In this document: in pieces, positions 25,961 to 33,740 of the stretch
Layout: the number at the start of each line of letters is the position of its first letter
Numbering within the stretch: position 1 is the stretch's first letter
Assembly: GCA_031261635.1 (NCBI GenBank)
Contig: JAISJH010000113.1
Coordinates: 1-41,627 of the forward strand
DNA: 41,627 bases
Direction of reading: 5' to 3'
DNA from: Oscillospiraceae bacterium
Lineage (GTDB): Bacteria > Bacillota > Clostridia > Oscillospirales > Oscillospiraceae
Notes under the pieces: generated by a model
Seen by the model: the letters and a program-made list of their open reading frames with translations, nothing else
The model's database searches: none
What the model was told of the DNA's origin: nothing
Position numbers and translations under genes: made by a program

Positions 25961-26106
25961 AGACCTGTCCTAAAACCTTTTTGCGGTCTAATGTAGGGGG
26001 CGATGCCCACATCGCCCCGTCCCGTAGAATGTGAAATTGATGAACCCGCGGGACGATGTGGGCATCGTCCCCTACAGAGATACAGTAAGTTTTTAGGATA
26101 GGTCTA
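25960..26106. mobile_element. MITE-like nested palindrome in the recQ leader
   Basis: 147 bp with near-perfect terminal inverted repeats: TAGACCTGTCCTAAAAC (25960-25976) and the complement of TAGACCTATCCTAAAAAC (26089-26106). Inside lies a second symmetric element (25992-26077) with GTAGGGGGCGATGCCCACAT at one end and ATGTGGGCATCGTCCCCTAC at the other. That inner part recurs in inverted orientation at 27953-28038, after recQ. No coding capacity. Confidence 0.75.
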
Positions 26107-26154
26107 ATATATACGCGCAATATAACATAATCTTACAATCGGAGATACATACTA

Positions 26155-27957
26155 ATGCACGAGGTACTTAAGCGTTACTACGGCTACGACGCCTTTCGCG
26201 AGGGGCAGGAGGAAATTATTTCCGCGTTGCTCGGCGGGCGCGACGCGCTTGGGGTTATGCCTACGGGCGCGGGGAAGTCGCTTTGTTATCAGATTCCCGC
26301 GCTGCTTCTGCCGGGTATAACGCTTGTTATTTCGCCTTTGATTTCGCTTATGCGCGACCAGGTGCAGGCTCTGACCGCTAACGGTATATCGGCCGCTTTT
26401 ATAAACTCCTCGCTGTCGGCGGCTCAAACGGCTACGGCTATGGCGAACGCCCGGGAGGGGCAATATAAACTGATTTATATAGCTCCCGAGCGTCTACTAA
26501 TGCCCTCTATGCTTGAATTTACGCAGTCCGCTGATATATCGCTTATCGCGGTGGACGAGGTACACTGCATTTCGCAGTGGGGGCAGGATTTTCGCCCTAG
26601 CTATCTCGATATCCCGGAGTTTGTCGCGCAGTTCAATAGCCGCCCTGTGCTTGCGGGTTTTACGGCTACTGCTACGCCGCGAGTTCGCGACGATATCTTA
26701 AGGATTTTGCGGCTTCACGAGCCGCTTACGCTTACTACGGGTTTTGACCGTCCGAATTTGTATTTTGAGGTTCAGCAACCAAAGGACAAGTATACCGCGC
26801 TGATAACGTACCTCAATAAAACTGACGGCTGCGGTATTGTCTACTGCTCTACGCGCAAGGAAGTTGACGGTCTGTGCGAAAAATTAAAGTCCGACGGTTT
26901 TGAAGCCGCCGCCTATCACGCGGGACTGCCGCCGGAGGAGCGCTCACTCGCGCAGGACGATTTTATTTACGATAAAATACGCGTCATTGTCGCCACGAAC
27001 GCCTTTGGAATGGGCATTGACAAGAGCAACGTGCGCTTCGTCGTGCATTACAATATGCCGCAGAATATCGAAAGTTATTACCAGGAAGCGGGGAGAGCCG
27101 GGCGTGACGGCTTAGACGCGGACTGTATACTACTCTACGCGCGGAAAGATATTAACACCGCGCTGTTTTTAATTAACCAGTCGGAAAACCCCGAGGAAAT
27201 ACAGCGCAATCGTCAGCTTCTTGACCTAATGGAAAAATACTGCGAAACATACGGCTGTCTGCGGCATTTTATGCTGAACTATTTTGGCGAAAACCACTCC
27301 GGCGGCTGCGGTAACTGCTCGAACTGTAAGACCGACGACAGCGGTACGACGGACGCCACTATCGACGCTCAAAAGATTTTATCGTGCATAATAAGGCTTG
27401 CTAGGGGCGGTACGCGCCTAGGTTTTAACAGGCTTTGCGGAGTTTTGCGAGGCACGGAGTACCCCGAGTCCGCTACGCTCCCAAAAGAGGAACTTCCGAC
27501 CTACGGCGCGATGAGAGGCGAAAGCCCGGCGTATATCAGGCAGGTTTTTAATCGTTTGGCAGAGCTCGGCTATATAGCACTAAGTGACGACGTTTACCGC
27601 ACGGCAAGCGCAACGTCAAGCGCGCGCGAAGTTTTATTTAAGGGCGTAAGCATTTCTGTAAGAGAGCGCAAAACCGAACGCGCCGTAAAAACTGTACGCG
27701 CTTCCGCTAAGTCCGTTAACCCGCAGTCGAGCGATTTATTCGCAAAATTAAAAACCCTGCGGCTTGAAATAGCGAAGGAGCAGAACGTCCCGGCGTTTAT
27801 AATATTTTCAGATGCCGCGCTTGCCGATATGTGCGAAAAACACCCGCTGAACGAATACGAAATGCTGGAGGTTAGCGGCGTGGGAAAAGTAAAACTCGAA
27901 CGCTACGGCGAAAGATTTTTGCGGCTACTGAACGAGGAAAAACGCACCATCTTGTAG
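26155..27957 (+). CDS. recQ: ATP-dependent DNA helicase RecQ
   Basis: 600 residues. A 3'-5' helicase for recombination and replication repair. Walker A is VMPTGAGKSLCYQIPA, followed by the DEVH box VDEVHCISQWGQDFRPSY, GFTATATP, IVYCSTRKEVD, VATNAFGMGIDKSNVRFVVH and QEAGRAGRDG. The zinc site begins CLRHFMLNYFGE and ends CGNCSNC; an RQC winged helix and a C-terminal HRDC domain (about 525-597) complete the protein. GGAG lies 12 nt before the ATG. The stop TAG at 27955-27957 is the TAG of the GTAGGGG end of a repeat element, so the insertion may have set the present C-terminus. Confidence 0.96.
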   Translation: MHEVLKRYYGYDAFREGQEEIISALLGGRDALGVMPTGAGKSLCYQIPALLLPGITLVISPLISLMRDQVQALTANGISAAFINSSLSAAQTATAMANAREGQYKLIYIAPERLLMPSMLEFTQSADISLIAVDEVHCISQWGQDFRPSYLDIPEFVAQFNSRPVLAGFTATATPRVRDDILRILRLHEPLTLTTGFDRPNLYFEVQQPKDKYTALITYLNKTDGCGIVYCSTRKEVDGLCEKLKSDGFEAAAYHAGLPPEERSLAQDDFIYDKIRVIVATNAFGMGIDKSNVRFVVHYNMPQNIESYYQEAGRAGRDGLDADCILLYARKDINTALFLINQSENPEEIQRNRQLLDLMEKYCETYGCLRHFMLNYFGENHSGGCGNCSNCKTDDSGTTDATIDAQKILSCIIRLARGGTRLGFNRLCGVLRGTEYPESATLPKEELPTYGAMRGESPAYIRQVFNRLAELGYIALSDDVYRTASATSSAREVLFKGVSISVRERKTERAVKTVRASAKSVNPQSSDLFAKLKTLRLEIAKEQNVPAFIIFSDAALADMCEKHPLNEYEMLEVSGVGKVKLERYGERFLRLLNEEKRTIL

Positions 27958-28038
27958 GGGACGATGCCCACATCGTCCCGCCGGGTTTATCAAATTACAT
28001 TCTACGGAGCGGGGCGATGTGGGCATCGCCCCCTACAT
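27953..28038. mobile_element. Second (inverted) copy of the recQ-flanking element
   Basis: TGTAGGGGACGATGCCCACA ... TGTGGGCATCGCCCCCTACA. By eye about 80 of 87 positions match the reverse complement of 25992-26077, including the non-palindromic middle (TTACATTCTACGG versus TCACATTCTACGG). It lacks the TAGACCT outer ends of the first copy. It contains the recQ stop codon. Confidence 0.8.
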
Positions 28039-28062
28039 TGGCGTGCAATCCCCACCATAAAC

Positions 28063-28141
28063 CCGCGCGGGCGACCACAGGTCGCCCCTACAATGCCCCC
28101 AAAAACCGCGCGGGCGACCACAGGTCGCCCCTACAATGCCC
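28063..28141. repeat. 43-bp direct duplication of a family-2 hairpin
   Basis: CCGCGCGGGCGACCACAGGT followed by CGCCCCTACAATGCCC, at 28063-28098 and again at 28106-28141 with one late mismatch. Each copy holds the GGGCGACC-ACA-GGTCGCCC hairpin. It lies between recQ and the pyrophosphatase promoter. Confidence 0.85.
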
Positions 28142-28177
28142 TCTGAAAAAGTTGTCGCTTTTACGTGAAAATTTCGC

Positions 28178-28206
28178 TTGACAAAGTTCTTTTTCTGTGC
28201 TAAACT
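28178..28206 (+). promoter_or_regulatory. Promoter of the pyrophosphatase gene
   Basis: TTGACA (28178-28183), 17-nt spacer, TAAACT (28201-28206). The open frame extends into this promoter, which shows that the true start is the later ATG at 28275. Confidence 0.8.
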
Positions 28207-28274
28207 ATTTTATGTCTTGGTTATGTTTGCCGGACAACGTACTACTTAAATATATTAAAGGAGTTACTCAGCCA

Positions 28275-30695
28275 ATGAAGAAGCTATTGGCGGCTATCGG
28301 GGCGGCTATTACCGCTTTTGCCGCAACCGCAGTCACAGCGTTCGCAAGCGAAGCCGACGTTCCTGTCCCGAAGTTCTCGGATAACCAAAATACTTTACTG
28401 CTCATAGGCATAGTGGTATGCGTTTTGGGGCTTGTGTTCGCTATCGCGCAATTTGTCCGTATCAAGAACCTTAAAGCGCACCGCAGTATGTTAGACGTCG
28501 CGGAAACTATATACGAAACCTGTAAGGCTTACCTGGTACAACAGGGTAAGTTTTTGCTTTTGCTGTTCGTAATAGTCGGTCTGTGCGTAGGGTTTTACTT
28601 CGGCGCCCTGAAAGGTAACGGCGTCGGCAGTGTCGCGCTGATACTGCTTTGGACGGTTCTCGGCATTGCCGGTTCCTACGCTATAGCGTGGTACGGTATG
28701 CGCGTCAACACGCTCGCTAACGCCCGTATGGCGTTTGCCTCGCTTGAGCGTAAGCCGCTTAAGCTCCTGAACATTCCGCTTGATTCGGGTATGTCTATCG
28801 GCGTTCTGCTCGTCTGCGTGGAACTGCTAATGATGCTCGTAATCCTGCTGTTCATTCCGCGCGATTTGGCGGGAGCCTGCTTTATAGGTTTTGCGGTGGG
28901 CGAAAGCCTCGGAGCCTCCGCGCTACGTATCTGCGGCGGTATCTTTACTAAGATTGCGGATATCGGCTCTGACCTTATGAAGATTTTCTTCAAAATTAAA
29001 GAGGACGACCCGCGAAACCCCGGCGTAATTGCCGACTGCACAGGCGACAACGCGGGAGACAGCGTTGGACCAACCGCCGATGGCTTTGAAACCTACGGCG
29101 TTACGGGCGTCGCGCTCGTTACCTTTACCTGCCTCGCTGTCGCGGGGGAACACCAGGCGGCAATACTCGCCTGGATATTCGTAATGCGTATACTAATGGT
29201 TATCACAAGCGTTGCGTCCTTCTTCATTAACAAGGCAATCTCAACCGCGCGTTTCAGCAAGAGCAGCGAATTTGATTTTGAAGCCCCGCTTACAAGCCTC
29301 GTATGGATTACGAGCATTGTTTCAATAATCGTAACTTTCGTGGCGAGCTATGTACTTATCGGACCTAACAGCGATGTAGGAGCGGCGGGAGCGGCTCTGT
29401 GGTGGAAGCTCGCGGGTATAATCTCCTGCGGAACCCTCGGCGCGGCTCTTATCCCGGAGTTTACGAAGCTCTTTACCTCGTCTAAATCGGCGCACTGCCA
29501 GGAAACCGTTGCCTCGGCGCGTTCCGGCGGCGCTAGCCTCAATATTTTAGCGGGTTTAGTCGCGGGTAACTTCTCGGCGTTCTGGATTGGTCTTGTATTC
29601 GCGTTTCTAATGCTCCTCTCGCTCGTATTCGGCAAAGAGGGTTTAGACGCTATAATGAACTACCCGCCGATATTCGCCTTCGGGCTTGTGGCCTTCGGTA
29701 TGCTCGGTATGGGTCCCGTCACTATCGCCGTTGACAGCTACGGCCCCGTAACCGACAACGCGCAGTCTATTTACGAACTGTCGCTGATAGAGGAAATCAA
29801 GGACATTGACAAGGAAATCGAAAAAGACTTCGGCTTCAAGCCGGATAAGGAACTCGCAAAGCACTACCTGGAGGCGAACGACAGCGCGGGTAACACGTTC
29901 AAGGCAACCGCAAAGCCTGTGCTAATCGGTACTGCGGTAGTCGGCGCGACAATAATGATATTCTCGCTTATTTTAGTTATCGCGGAAAAGACCGGGCTTA
30001 CAATCGACGCGTTCACGAGTATGCTAAACCCCTATATGATAATCGGCTTCCTCGCGGGCGGCGCGGTAATCTACTGGTTCTCCGGCGCGTCAATCCAGGC
30101 GGTTGTTGCGGGAGCTTTCAACGCGGTTGAATACATCAAGGAACATATAAACCTTGACGAAAACGCCTCACGGAGCGCGGCCACCGAGCAGTCCAAGAAA
30201 GTCGTGCAGATTTGTACGGAATTTTCGCAAAAAGGTATGATTAACATTTTCATCGCGGTATTTTGCTTCGCGCTGTCGTTCGCGTTTTTCTCGGCTCCGA
30301 GCGGCGACGGTATTAACGTTGGCTTCTTTATCGCGTACCTCTATGGTCTAGCGTTCTTTGGGCTGTTCCAGGCTATATTTATGGCAAACGCCGGAGGTTG
30401 CTGGGATAACAGCAAAAAAGTTGTAGAAGTAGACCTAAACGACAAGGATAGCGAACTTCACGACGCCGTAGTAGTAGGCGACACAGTTGGCGACCCGTTC
30501 AAGGACACAAGCTCCGTATCCCTAAACCCGATTATCAAGTTCTCAACCCTGTTCGGCACACTAGCCCTCGAAATCGCCCTGACAGAGCAGTTCGCGAAAT
30601 CCGCGAAGTACATTGGTATAGTCCTGTTAGCGGTAGGACTGGTATTCGTATGGCGCTCGTTCTATAAAATGAGAATAGCAAGCGTAAAGAAATAA
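28275..30695 (+). CDS. hppA: Membrane-bound proton-pumping pyrophosphatase, divergent type
   Basis: 806 residues. It splits pyrophosphate and pumps ions out across the membrane. Many membrane segments are present. The catalytic set is intact: Lys and Asp residues in FTKIADIGSDL, DPRNPGVIADCTGDNAGDS (three Asp, about 254/258/262), SYGPVTDNA, WDNSKK (Asp711) and GDTVGDPFKD (736-744). The usual D-x7-K-x-E signature is absent (DIGSDLMKIFF). Lys543 in GNTFK marks K+ independence. These features match the divergent Na+-regulated H+-PPases known from Chlorobium limicola and Cellulomonas fimi. The first 27 residues look like a cleavable signal peptide (AFA-SE). ATG 28275 has AAAGGAG 12 nt upstream. 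Confidence 0.93.
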   Translation: MKKLLAAIGAAITAFAATAVTAFASEADVPVPKFSDNQNTLLLIGIVVCVLGLVFAIAQFVRIKNLKAHRSMLDVAETIYETCKAYLVQQGKFLLLLFVIVGLCVGFYFGALKGNGVGSVALILLWTVLGIAGSYAIAWYGMRVNTLANARMAFASLERKPLKLLNIPLDSGMSIGVLLVCVELLMMLVILLFIPRDLAGACFIGFAVGESLGASALRICGGIFTKIADIGSDLMKIFFKIKEDDPRNPGVIADCTGDNAGDSVGPTADGFETYGVTGVALVTFTCLAVAGEHQAAILAWIFVMRILMVITSVASFFINKAISTARFSKSSEFDFEAPLTSLVWITSIVSIIVTFVASYVLIGPNSDVGAAGAALWWKLAGIISCGTLGAALIPEFTKLFTSSKSAHCQETVASARSGGASLNILAGLVAGNFSAFWIGLVFAFLMLLSLVFGKEGLDAIMNYPPIFAFGLVAFGMLGMGPVTIAVDSYGPVTDNAQSIYELSLIEEIKDIDKEIEKDFGFKPDKELAKHYLEANDSAGNTFKATAKPVLIGTAVVGATIMIFSLILVIAEKTGLTIDAFTSMLNPYMIIGFLAGGAVIYWFSGASIQAVVAGAFNAVEYIKEHINLDENASRSAATEQSKKVVQICTEFSQKGMINIFIAVFCFALSFAFFSAPSGDGINVGFFIAYLYGLAFFGLFQAIFMANAGGCWDNSKKVVEVDLNDKDSELHDAVVVGDTVGDPFKDTSSVSLNPIIKFSTLFGTLALEIALTEQFAKSAKYIGIVLLAVGLVFVWRSFYKMRIASVKK

Positions 30696-30736
30696 GAGTT
30701 TATAAAAAACGCGATACCATAAAAACGCACAATTTC

Positions 30737-30766
30737 GTAGGGGCGGGTTTCAAACCCGCCCCTTTT
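30737..30766 (+). terminator. Terminator after hppA made from a family-2 hairpin
   Basis: GGGGCGGGTTT-C-AAACCCGCCCC stem followed by TTTTT, 42 bp after the stop. It has the form of an intrinsic terminator. The GTAGGGGC end shows it is a family-2 repeat put to this use. Confidence 0.75.
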
Positions 30767-30800
30767 TGCGTCGGGAAACGTCAACGCACAACCCGCGTCG

Positions 30801-31118
30801 GGGCGCGATTTATCGCGCCCGCCCTCCCCTGTCATTGCGAAGCCGGTCCTCCGCGGACGGCGAAACGCTCGCATTGTAGAATTTCGCAATTCTGTACGCG
30901 GCGAAGCAATCCAGGGTTGACGTAGTAACCTAAGATACGTAGGCACGTATGTTTTCCCACCGGCACTGGATTGCTTCGCACCTGTAACGCCCTACGTATC
31001 GTGAGCGTACCGGTGCTTCGCAATGACGGGCTGGGCTTCGCCCTGCCCTCATTCACGAGGGCGGATTTGAAACCCGCTCCTACAAACACGAGGGCGGGTT
31101 TGAAACCCGCCCCTACGA
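30801..31118. repeat. Cluster: hairpin, family-1 element, two family-2 hairpins
   Basis: 30801-30820 is the GGGCGCGATTTATCGCGCCC hairpin. 30831-31028 is a family-1 copy (CTGTCATTGCGAAGCCGG start, GCTTCGCAATGACGGG end). Its left half carries GCATTGTAGAATTTCGCAAT and AATCCAGGGTTGACG instead of the usual arm, so the copy is a mosaic. 31058-31084 and 31090-31118 are two tandem GGGCGG(A/G)TTTGAAACCCGC hairpins ending in CCTAC. No gene in this 500-bp gap. Confidence 0.82.
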
Positions 31119-31180
31119 AATGGTGCCGTTCTCCCCAAATGGCTACAACATTTATTGCCCTGCGCGGCAAAATATTACGG

Positions 31181-31209
31181 TTGAAAAACTTGTCTGATTG
31201 TGCTATACT
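31181..31209 (+). promoter_or_regulatory. Promoter of the MATE gene
   Basis: TTGAAA (31181-31186), 17-nt spacer, TATACT (31204-31209), then AAAAAAAGGAG ahead of ATG 31234. Confidence 0.75.
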
Positions 31210-31233
31210 ATATGAAAAAAAGGAGTGTAACGT

Positions 31234-32604
31234 ATGGAAGCGCAAAAAGGTAACCCGCTTGGCTACGCGCCTGTCGCGGGCTTGATACGGCAGTTTGCCG
31301 TTCCGTCTATCATCAGTATGCTTGTCAGCGCGGCTTATAACATTACCGACCAGATTTTTATTGGGCAGGTCGTGGGAATGTACGGCAACGCGGCTACTAA
31401 CGTCGTGTTCCCTATTACGATTTTGACTAACGCCTTAGCGCAGCTAATAGGCGTCGGAGCCGCCGCGAATTTTAATATCGCAATGGGCGCGAAACGCGAA
31501 AACGACGCGAGACGCTTCGTGGGTACGGGGCTTGTGCTTACGTCTATCTGCGGCGTGCTTTTAATGATTGCGGTATTGCTTTTCAAAACGCCTATTCTGC
31601 TACTTTGCGGAGCTACGGAAAATGTCCTGCCGTTAGCGGACATTTATCTTAGCATAACGGCAATCGGGTTGCCTGTATTCCTCTTTACCCAGGCGGCAAG
31701 TCAGCTCATACGCGCAGACGGTAGCCCTAAGTATTTTATGATTTGCAACCTCGCGGGGGTGCTTGTTAACCTGCTACTCGTGTGGCTGTTTATGTTCCCG
31801 TTTAACTGGGGGATAGAGGGCGCGGCGGCGGCCGCTGTAATCGGGCAGTTTGTTTCGTTCGTTATCTGCGTTTTGTATTTCCGTCGTTTCAAGGCGTTCA
31901 AAGTTACGCTAGCAAGCCTTCGCGTACAGCTTAAGACAACGCTTTCGATATTAAAACTCGGGCTGTCGAACTGTATCAATCAGAGCATTATGATGCTTGT
32001 GAGCATTGTTCTGAATAACGTTTTAACAAGCTACGGGGCGAACTCGGTCTACGGCGAAGATATCCCGCTAGCCGTTTCCGGCGTTATCGCGAAGCTGAAC
32101 AGTATTATTATAGCCTTCTCGGTCGGTATAGCAATCGGTTGCCAGCCGATATACGGTTTTAATATGGGCGCGAAAAACTACGCGCGGGTTAAAGAAACCT
32201 ATAAAAAGGCGCTGGGCGCGATAATCGCAATCAGCGTGGTGTTTTTCCTCGCGTTCCAGATTTTCCCGCGCCAGATTGTGAGTATCTTTGGCGGGGGGAG
32301 CGACATATATTTTGAGTTTGCCGAGCGTTATCTCCGCATATTCTTAATGATGGTCTGCATATACGGCGTTCAGCCGCTCTCGGTCAATTATTTTTCCGGC
32401 ATAGGTGAGGCGCGGCAGGGCATACTGCTGTCGCTGTCGCGGCAGGGGTTTATACTGCTCCCGCTGTTGATAGTCCTGCCTATATTCTTCGGAATTGACG
32501 GCGTATTGTGGTCTGCTCCGATAGCCGATTCGCTCGCGAGCGTGCTGTCGCTGTTCCTGGTATCGAGGAATTTCAAGAAACTCTCGGCATTGGCGGCGGC
32601 GTGA
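31234..32604 (+). CDS. MATE family multidrug/cation antiporter
   Basis: 456 residues with 12 predicted membrane segments in two homologous halves. Family marks are FAVPSIISMLVSAAYNITDQIFIGQVVG (segments 1-2), LIRADGSPKYFMICNLAGVLVN (after segment 5), and the second-half IGCQPIYGFNMGAKNYARVKE. MATE proteins expel cationic drugs, dyes or metabolites using H+ or Na+. It is close to the Firmicutes NorM/DinF-like branch with FNMGA loops. It stands alone with its own promoter; no regulator gene is adjacent. Substrate unknown. Confidence 0.95.
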   Translation: MEAQKGNPLGYAPVAGLIRQFAVPSIISMLVSAAYNITDQIFIGQVVGMYGNAATNVVFPITILTNALAQLIGVGAAANFNIAMGAKRENDARRFVGTGLVLTSICGVLLMIAVLLFKTPILLLCGATENVLPLADIYLSITAIGLPVFLFTQAASQLIRADGSPKYFMICNLAGVLVNLLLVWLFMFPFNWGIEGAAAAAVIGQFVSFVICVLYFRRFKAFKVTLASLRVQLKTTLSILKLGLSNCINQSIMMLVSIVLNNVLTSYGANSVYGEDIPLAVSGVIAKLNSIIIAFSVGIAIGCQPIYGFNMGAKNYARVKETYKKALGAIIAISVVFFLAFQIFPRQIVSIFGGGSDIYFEFAERYLRIFLMMVCIYGVQPLSVNYFSGIGEARQGILLSLSRQGFILLPLLIVLPIFFGIDGVLWSAPIADSLASVLSLFLVSRNFKKLSALAAA

Positions 32605-32620
32605 GTATTCACGCAGGTAC

Positions 32621-32647
32621 GTAGGGGCGGGTTTCAAACCCGCCCCA
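32621..32647. terminator. Family-2 hairpin between convergent genes
   Basis: GTAGGGGCGGGTTTCAAACC then CGCCCC: an 11-bp stem (GGGGCGGGTTT/AAACCCGCCCC) 17 bp after the MATE stop and 34 bp from the VOC stop. No U-tract follows, but its place suggests a two-way transcription block. Confidence 0.5.
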
Positions 32648-32680
32648 TTGTGTGCGTAAATCGCAACCTTACACCCCGCC

Positions 32681-33151
32681 TCATTCAACCGCTAAAAACA
32701 AATACTCAACGTAGTCGACCGGGACGTCCATACGTTTTGCCGTTTCCGCTATTGTCATACCGCTGTCGATGAAGCGTCTGGCTACTATCGCCATATTTTC
32801 GCCTACCTCAATAATGTGGCCGTCCGGGTCGTAGAAACGCACAACGCGCTGACCCCAACTGTGTTCGCGAAGCCCGTGGACGAATTGGATATCCTTCGGG
32901 AGCTGTTCACAGAAATCCTCAATCTCACTCTCCTCAAAATAAAGCTCAACGGCGTTATTTTTGAGGATAATTTCGCTTTCCGGCTTATGCAGGAAGCCCG
33001 CCCAGGTCTCGAGTGTCTGCAAGGCTATCCCGCCGGTAAGTACGGCGTTGGCTCCAAAATCGCTTAAGACTTCGAGCCTGAGAATATCGTGATAAAACTG
33101 TTTTGACGCCGCGATATCTTTGACCGCGAGCAATGTGTTAAGAAATCTCAT
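32681..33151 (-). CDS. VOC-fold (glyoxalase/bleomycin resistance-like) protein
   Basis: 156 residues. Residues 1-118 form two beta-alpha-beta-beta-beta units: FLNTLLAVKDIAASKQFYHD, a middle VELYFEE strand, and the closing RVVRFYDPDGHIIEVGE with the usual Glu ligand. Residues 119-156 (MAIVARRFIDSGMTIAETAKRM and on) form a short helix-turn-helix-like tail seen in some Clostridia members. Such proteins include metal-dependent lyases, isomerases and drug-binding proteins, so I give no reaction. AGGAGGT precedes ATG 33151, and there is a perfect promoter upstream. Confidence 0.88.
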   Translation of the reverse strand: MRFLNTLLAVKDIAASKQFYHDILRLEVLSDFGANAVLTGGIALQTLETWAGFLHKPESEIILKNNAVELYFEESEIEDFCEQLPKDIQFVHGLREHSWGQRVVRFYDPDGHIIEVGENMAIVARRFIDSGMTIAETAKRMDVPVDYVEYLFLAVE

Positions 33152-33183
33152 AATAGGCGACCTCCTGTAATGTAATATGGAAC

Positions 33184-33212
33184 ATTATAGCATATTTAAC
33201 CTTCGCTGTCAA
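33184..33212 (-). promoter_or_regulatory. Consensus promoter of the VOC gene
   Basis: On the minus strand TTGACA (33207-33212), 17-nt spacer, TATAAT (33184-33189). Confidence 0.85.
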
Positions 33213-33216
33213 GCAG

Positions 33217-33423
33217 GCCCCGTCCGCGGACGGGGCAGTTAACAGTTATCAAATATCAGATATCAGAGACGAAAGTTTATTCAGATAACAGATATCAAAT
33301 ATCAGAGACGAAAGTTTGGACGCTTGGTTGCGCGGGGGCGTAGGGGCGGGTTTCAAACCCGCCCTCCCCCGTCCCGCGCCGTGCGCGGGGTGCGCCGTGC
33401 GCGGGGTGCGCCGTGCGCGGGGT
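33217..33423. repeat. Repeat cluster: hairpin, family-3 pair, family-2 hairpin, 16-bp tandem repeat
   Basis: 33217-33236 is GCCCCGTCCGCGGACGGGGC. 33237-33318 holds two family-3 copies (AACAGTTATCAAATATCAGA and a partial one), each ending CAGAGACGAAAGTTT. 33340-33368 is a GGGGCGGGTTTCAAACCCGCCC hairpin. 33376-33423 is GCGCCGTGCGCGGGGT three times in exact 16-bp register. No gene. Confidence 0.85.
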
Positions 33424-33727
33424 GCGCCGGAACGGCGCACCGTCATTGCGAAGCGCCGATACGCCCGCGATACGTAGGGCGTTACAGGCGCGAAGCAATC
33501 CAGTGCCGAGAGGATAACATACGTCCTACGCGTTATACGTATCGCAGGATTGTACGTCAACCCTGGATTGCTTCGCCGCATATCATCGGTACGTATCGCA
33601 AGTGCGGCGGCGGCTTCGCAATGACGGTGCGCCGGGGCGGCGCACCACGGGCAGGGCGCTGCCCTGCGCCGTGCGGCGCACCAGGGGCGGGGCAAAACAA
33701 CCGGGCGGGGCAAGCCCCGCCCCTACA
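33424..33727. repeat. Family-1 element framed by GC-rich hairpins
   Basis: 33441-33627 is a family-1 copy (CGTCATTGCGAAGCGCCG start, CGGCTTCGCAATGACGG end). Its centre reads ATTGTACGTCAACCCTGGATTGC, as in the mosaic copy at 30831. It is framed by GCGCCGGAACGGCGC on the left and GGTGCGCCGGGGCGGCGCACC on the right, partly homologous hairpins. GGGCAGGGCGCTGCCC and GGGCGGGGCAAGCCCCGCCC CTACA follow up to 33726, 14 bp from the end of the SLH gene. Confidence 0.82.
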
Positions 33728-33740
33728 CGTCGAAGTCTTA

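Noticed and set aside
28197-28274. 26-codon extension of the pyrophosphatase
   Set aside because: It would start inside the promoter; ATG 28275 has AAAGGAG and begins a signal-like N-terminus.
7831-33627. tRNA or small structured RNA genes hidden in the family-1 palindromes
   Set aside because: The dyads lack a cloverleaf or T-loop GTTCRA motif and repeat many times in variable form.
33249-33713. Arg/Pro-rich frames in the repeat cluster
   Set aside because: They translate dispersed repeats and hairpins; similar peptides appear wherever the repeats occur.
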